From assembly GCF_901000735.1 (NCBI RefSeq), contig NC_081542.1, positions 37,940,571 to 38,004,570 of the forward strand: a stretch of 64,000 nt of DNA. The letters are read 5' to 3'. Shown piece after piece: positions 60,432 to 64,000 of the stretch. Made by a program: the position numbers and the translations under genes. The notes beneath the pieces are model-generated. The model did not search any database. It was not told the DNA's origin and saw nothing but the letters and a program-made list of their open reading frames with translations. Source of the DNA: Corylus avellana. Its lineage: Eukaryota; Streptophyta; Magnoliopsida; Fagales; Betulaceae. How positions within the stretch are numbered: the stretch's first letter is position 1; every line of letters begins with the position of its first letter.

Positions 60432-61073
60432 TTGGATCTAAGAGCGGGTATCAATCTGCTACCAAATAATGTCTATATGACATTGGGTCTGGGGGAGCTA
60501 CAACCAACCTTGATCACCTTACAACTCACAGAGAGAAGCATTAGAAGACCGAGAGGTATTTTGGAGGATGTCCTGGTTAAGGTAGACCAATTTATCTTAC
60601 CTGCTCATTTCATTGTGTTAGACATGGAAGAATCACCTATGCTTTTGCCCTTACCTATTATCTGGGGAAGACCCTTTATGAGGACCGTAGATACAAAAAT
60701 TTGCATGAAAAAGGGTATTGTAAGTATGAAGGTAAATGGGGAGAAAATAGAGTTCAAACTTTTTGATACAATAAAATTACCCCAAGATGATCTTGATTGT
60801 TTTAGTGTCTGTTTAATTCAAGTTGCTGTTGAGAAAATCTTTCAGGTCCATCATATTGATCCAGTAGAGGAAGCCCTCACTCATAGTTTCACAAGGCAAG
60901 ACATTGAGTCAAAATTGGAGGATGTGACTGATGACAGCATTGAAATCGTGCACTCCCTTGAGGCATCTCCACCTCATCCAGGTAGGTATAGAACCCCTTT
61001 TGAGACTCTTATACCGAATATAACTACTCTTGTTCCTTCTTTTGTCCAGGCACCAATCTTAGAACTAAAGTAG
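60432..61073 (+). pseudogene. Athila-like aspartic protease region, active site altered
   Basis: LDLRAGINLLPNNVYMTLGL, LQLTERSIRRPRGILEDVLV, FIVLDMEE and PIIWGRPFMRTVD follow the retropepsin fold of plant gypsy polyproteins. The catalytic triplet, normally D-(S/T/L)-G-A, reads D-L-R-A here, so a needed glycine is gone. The stretch ends in an in-frame stop before RT. Confidence 0.75.
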
Positions 61074-61234
61074 CTGCCTACACATTTGAAGTATGCCTAC
61101 CTAGGAGCCAATAGGACATTACCTGTGATAATTGTTGCGGAATTGAGTTTGGAGGAAGAGGAGAAATTCCCCTTGAGGATGAAGCAAAGCCAACTAGGGA
61201 TGCACAAAGAAGATTGAACCCACACATGAAGTAG

Positions 61235-61999
61235 GTGGTTAGGGTTGAAATCCTAAAATTGTTAGATGCAGGCATCATCTATCCCATCTCAAACAGCAAA
61301 TGGGTAAGTCTGGTTCAAGTAGTGCAGGAAAAGAGTGGGATTACAGTAGTGAAAAATAATGAGGATGAGCTAGTACCCACAAGAATGACCACCGGATGGA
61401 GGGTGTGTATTGACTATTGAAAGCTCAACAAGGAGACCCGGAAAGATCATTTTCCACTACCCTTCATTGATCAGATGTTAGAGAGATTGGCTGGCTACAG
61501 CTACTGTTGCTTTCTGGATGGTTATAGTGGTTACAACCAAATTGCGATAGCACCAGATGATAAAGAAAAGACCACCTTCACATGTCCCTTTGGTACATTT
61601 TCCTATAGAAGAATGCCGTTTGGATTATGCAATACTCCAGCTACATTTCAAAGATGCATGATGAGCATTTTCTTAGACATGGTGGAAAAGTTCATTGAAG
61701 TATTTATGGGTGATTTTAACGTCTTTGGCTCTAACTTCAATGAATGCCTCCACCATCTACAAATGGTCCTTAAAAGGTGCGAAGAATGTAATTTGGTGCT
61801 TAGTTGGGAAAAGTGCCACTTCATGGTACAACAAGGCATTGTGCTGGGTCACGTGATCTCTAAGAAGGGCACTGAGGTGGACAAAGCAAAATTTGACATC
61901 ATCTCCATGCCCCCTCCTGTAACAGTAAAGGGTGTGAGAAGTTTTTTGGGACATGCCAGAGTCTATAGAAGATTCATCAAAGACTTCTTGGCCACTTAG
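61235..61999 (+). pseudogene. Athila-like reverse transcriptase, dead
   Basis: An RT core is visible: LLDAGIIYPISNSKWVSLVQ, then a stop after WRVCIDY, then FPLPFIDQMLERLAGYSYCC, FLDGYSGYNQIAIAPDDKEK, FGTFSYRRMPFGLCNTPATF and FIEVFMGDFNVFGSNF. The catalytic box normally reads FMDD and is FMGD here, so the first metal-binding Asp of the pair is lost. The region ends with GVRSFLGHARVYRRFIKDF. It is inactive on two counts, the stop and the missing aspartate. Confidence 0.85.
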
Positions 62000-62346
62000 T
62001 GTGCTACTAGCCAAAGATGTCAAGTTTTTATGGACAGATGAGTGCATGAACTCTTTCAAAATACTGAAGAAGCTGCTTACATTTGCACCGATAATGATGG
62101 CACCAGATTGGAACCTCCGGTTCGAGCTTATGTGTGATGCCAGGGACTTTGCGCTGGGAGCTGTTCTGGGACAGTGAGTTGGGAAGGTACCTCATGCCAT
62201 CTACTATGCATCTAGGATTTTGAATGATGCTCAGTTGAACTATTCCAACACAGAAAAATTTAGATCATATCTGATTGGATCTAAAGTCATCATCTATACC
62301 GATCATGGTGCACTCAGATACCTATTTGCAAAGAAAGATGCAAAAC
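62000..62346 (+). pseudogene. Athila-like RNase H start, with a deletion, cut by LTR C
   Basis: FELMCDARDFALGAVLGQ, stop, [40 protein letters not shown] and [10 protein letters not shown] follow plant gypsy RNase H. Compared with the family, about 11 residues are absent between the NTEK and FRSYL segments. The coding region breaks off at 62346, where LTR C begins. Confidence 0.8.
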
Positions 62347-63723
62347 TGATAAGTGCTAAAATATTTATATTTTCAGCCCTTAACTTGCATGTTTTAATCC
62401 TTTGGTTTTGGTTAATTAGGACATTTTACTGCCTTTTTGTATTTTCTTTGTTTTATAGGCTTTTGGAAGAAAAGAAAGCATTTCTGGAAAAATTCCAAGC
62501 TTAAAGGGGCAAATTGGGAAGACCTAGAGGATATGGTTAAGCTTAACCAATCATGGTTAAAGTTTAATCAAATAAAGGAAAGGATTAATTCGGAATTTCT
62601 CAATTTGAAGTCAAATCGGATTGGATGCAAAATTGGATTCTGAATACGTCTTGGTATTTTGACCATAACTTTCATCTCAGATATCCGATTGAAGTGATTC
62701 AAGCGGCATTGGAAAGCTAACTCAAACTAATACAATTCATTGTGAAATAGCATTTTCCCAATTCGGAGCGTCGCAAGGCCAAAATCACGCCGCAAGATAG
62801 GACCGCAATTCTGGGCGAATCCTATTCCGATTTGGGCTTAGGTTTTCTTTATCCTAATTGGGCTTGGACTTAAATCTCCGAAATTCCTAGGATTACTAGG
62901 GCTTCTAGGGCTCTCCTAAGCCATATAAATAGACCTCTAAGCCTCACAATTGGAGGCGGCCGTTTTAAGCTGAATTACGACGTATTGCCGTGGGGAAGCT
63001 TTTGCTTTGTTTTCCATTGTAAGTTTTATTCTTTCGATGATGACAATTCAATTGGTGATTATTTTTGTTATCATGAGAGGCTAAATCTTTCAACTAAGGT
63101 TGAAGATGAAGCTTCGTCATTGACAAACTCATGTATTCTCGTATTTTGTTTATACAATTTTGACTTCGAATAAGGATGTTGTAGATTTTAATTCAATTGC
63201 TTGATTTATATCTTTTAATTGAATGTGATGAACTATTATGTGTTGGAGTTGGATATTTGATGTGTTTCATCCTTCGGATACATCAAATCATTCGATTGAA
63301 ATCGGATATCCGTTGTGATTCGTTAACTAAACGGATACATAGGATGATTTAATTTCGAATCGGATATTTGTTGTGATTTGTAAAAATGGGTGGATTCATT
63401 GAATGATTTAAACTTGATATTTGTAAAACATCGAATATAGTTTTTCGATTGTAGGAACAAATACGAGAATATAGAGGTAAGATTTGGCGAAGTGAATTCT
63501 AAAACCTTAGTGTTCTTTACCATTTTATTTCATTATTTTCTTTAGTTTATGTTTTATTTTGCACGACAAAAATCACAAAATTCGGAACTAGGTTAAAATA
63601 GAGTTGGTTTAAATAGAAATTGGTTTACACAACACAAATCACTGTGGATCGACCTCGCACTTGCACACACGCTATATTGCACACGACTCGTGCACTTGCG
63701 AGTACAATTAAATTTGTACATCA
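62347..63723 (+). mobile_element. LTR C: 5' LTR of a younger Athila-like element nested in the RNase H region
   Basis: TGATAAGTGCTAAAATATTT to ...TTTGTACATCA, 1377 bp, with a TATA box (CCATATAAATAGACC, about 62921-62935) and the shared CGTGCACTTGCGAGTA tail. It interrupts the RNase H frame of the older element, and a primer-binding site follows. The internal region continues beyond the terminal gap. Confidence 0.85.
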
Positions 63724-63728
63724 AATTT

Positions 63729-63746
63729 TGGCGCCGTTGCCGGGGA
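63729..63746 (+). other. Primer-binding site, tRNA-Asp
   Basis: TGGCGCCGTTGCCGGGGA, an exact match to the tRNA-Asp complement, five bases after LTR C. The perfect match, unlike the copy at 58433, fits a younger element. Confidence 0.9.
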
Positions 63747-63952
63747 TTTGTTTGTTTGTGAAATTGATTTTTATTTGAATTGATTTTATTTTTCTACTAG
63801 TTGTTTTATTTTTGCAATTTTATTTTATTGTATTTGTATTTGTTGTTGTTTCTGCCATTCTGATCTAAAAAAAAAAAAAACAGAAAAAAGAAAAAGAAAA
63901 AGGGGTTTGTTGTTTCTGTTTTTCTTGCTGCAGTTTCAGAGAATTTTAGTTT

Positions 63953-64000
63953 NNNNNNNNNNNNNNNNNNNNNNNNNNNNNNNNNNNNNNNNNNNNNNNN
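63953..64000. other. Assembly gap reaching the window end
   Basis: 48 N up to the window edge. The true extent is not visible. It cuts the nested element just after its primer site and leader. Confidence 0.99.

Overview
The window is nuclear DNA of a flowering plant, most likely a heterozygous woody eudicot. It is AT-rich, has GT-AG introns, three recognisable plant gene types (a group IIe WRKY factor, a RABA1-type Rab GTPase and a small bHLH/ACT-like protein), and dense MITEs, TRIMs, LTR retrotransposons and a LINE remnant. I cannot name the species. No prokaryotic features, CRISPR arrays, rRNA units or tRNA genes were seen.

Layout. Positions 1-521 are a copy of 18519-19039 and end at a 100-N gap (522-621). 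Positions 622-15393 form one gap-bounded segment with a WRKY gene (10058-11048, + strand). After a second 100-N gap (15394-15493) comes a long contig (15494-63952). It holds a RABA1-like gene whose 5.7-kb intron is full of transposable elements (17508-23875) and a second, reverse-oriented copy of the first segment (25319-40319) with the second WRKY copy (29576-30566, - strand). It continues with a small bHLH/ACT-like gene (43169-43796, - strand), a LINE relic (46872-47660) and, from about 52 kb on, a retrotransposon graveyard. That graveyard has a chromovirus-like LTR plus gag remnant, then three related LTRs at 55174, 57102 and 62347. The second starts a decayed Athila-like element, and the third is the 5' LTR of another element inserted into its RNase H region.

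The dominant structure is a pair of ~15-kb inverted arms. The left arm stops exactly at N gaps on both sides. The arms differ by SNPs, microsatellite length and several clean TE presence/absence differences with target-site duplications. The window start repeats part of the RABA1 intron in the same orientation. The simplest reading is that 1-521 and 622-15393 are contigs of the other haplotype, the second one flipped, left in the scaffold. A real inverted duplication is not excluded. On the haplotype reading the locus has one RABA1, one WRKY and one bHLH-like gene, in that order.

I found no convincing new multi-gene system. The parts most worth a second look are the inverted-arm architecture, the nested foldback/solo-LTR/MITE/TRIM content of the RABA1 intron, MITE families defined here by 9-bp target duplications, a 5S-rRNA-like segment in an LTR end, and a possible frameshift in the bHLH-like gene.
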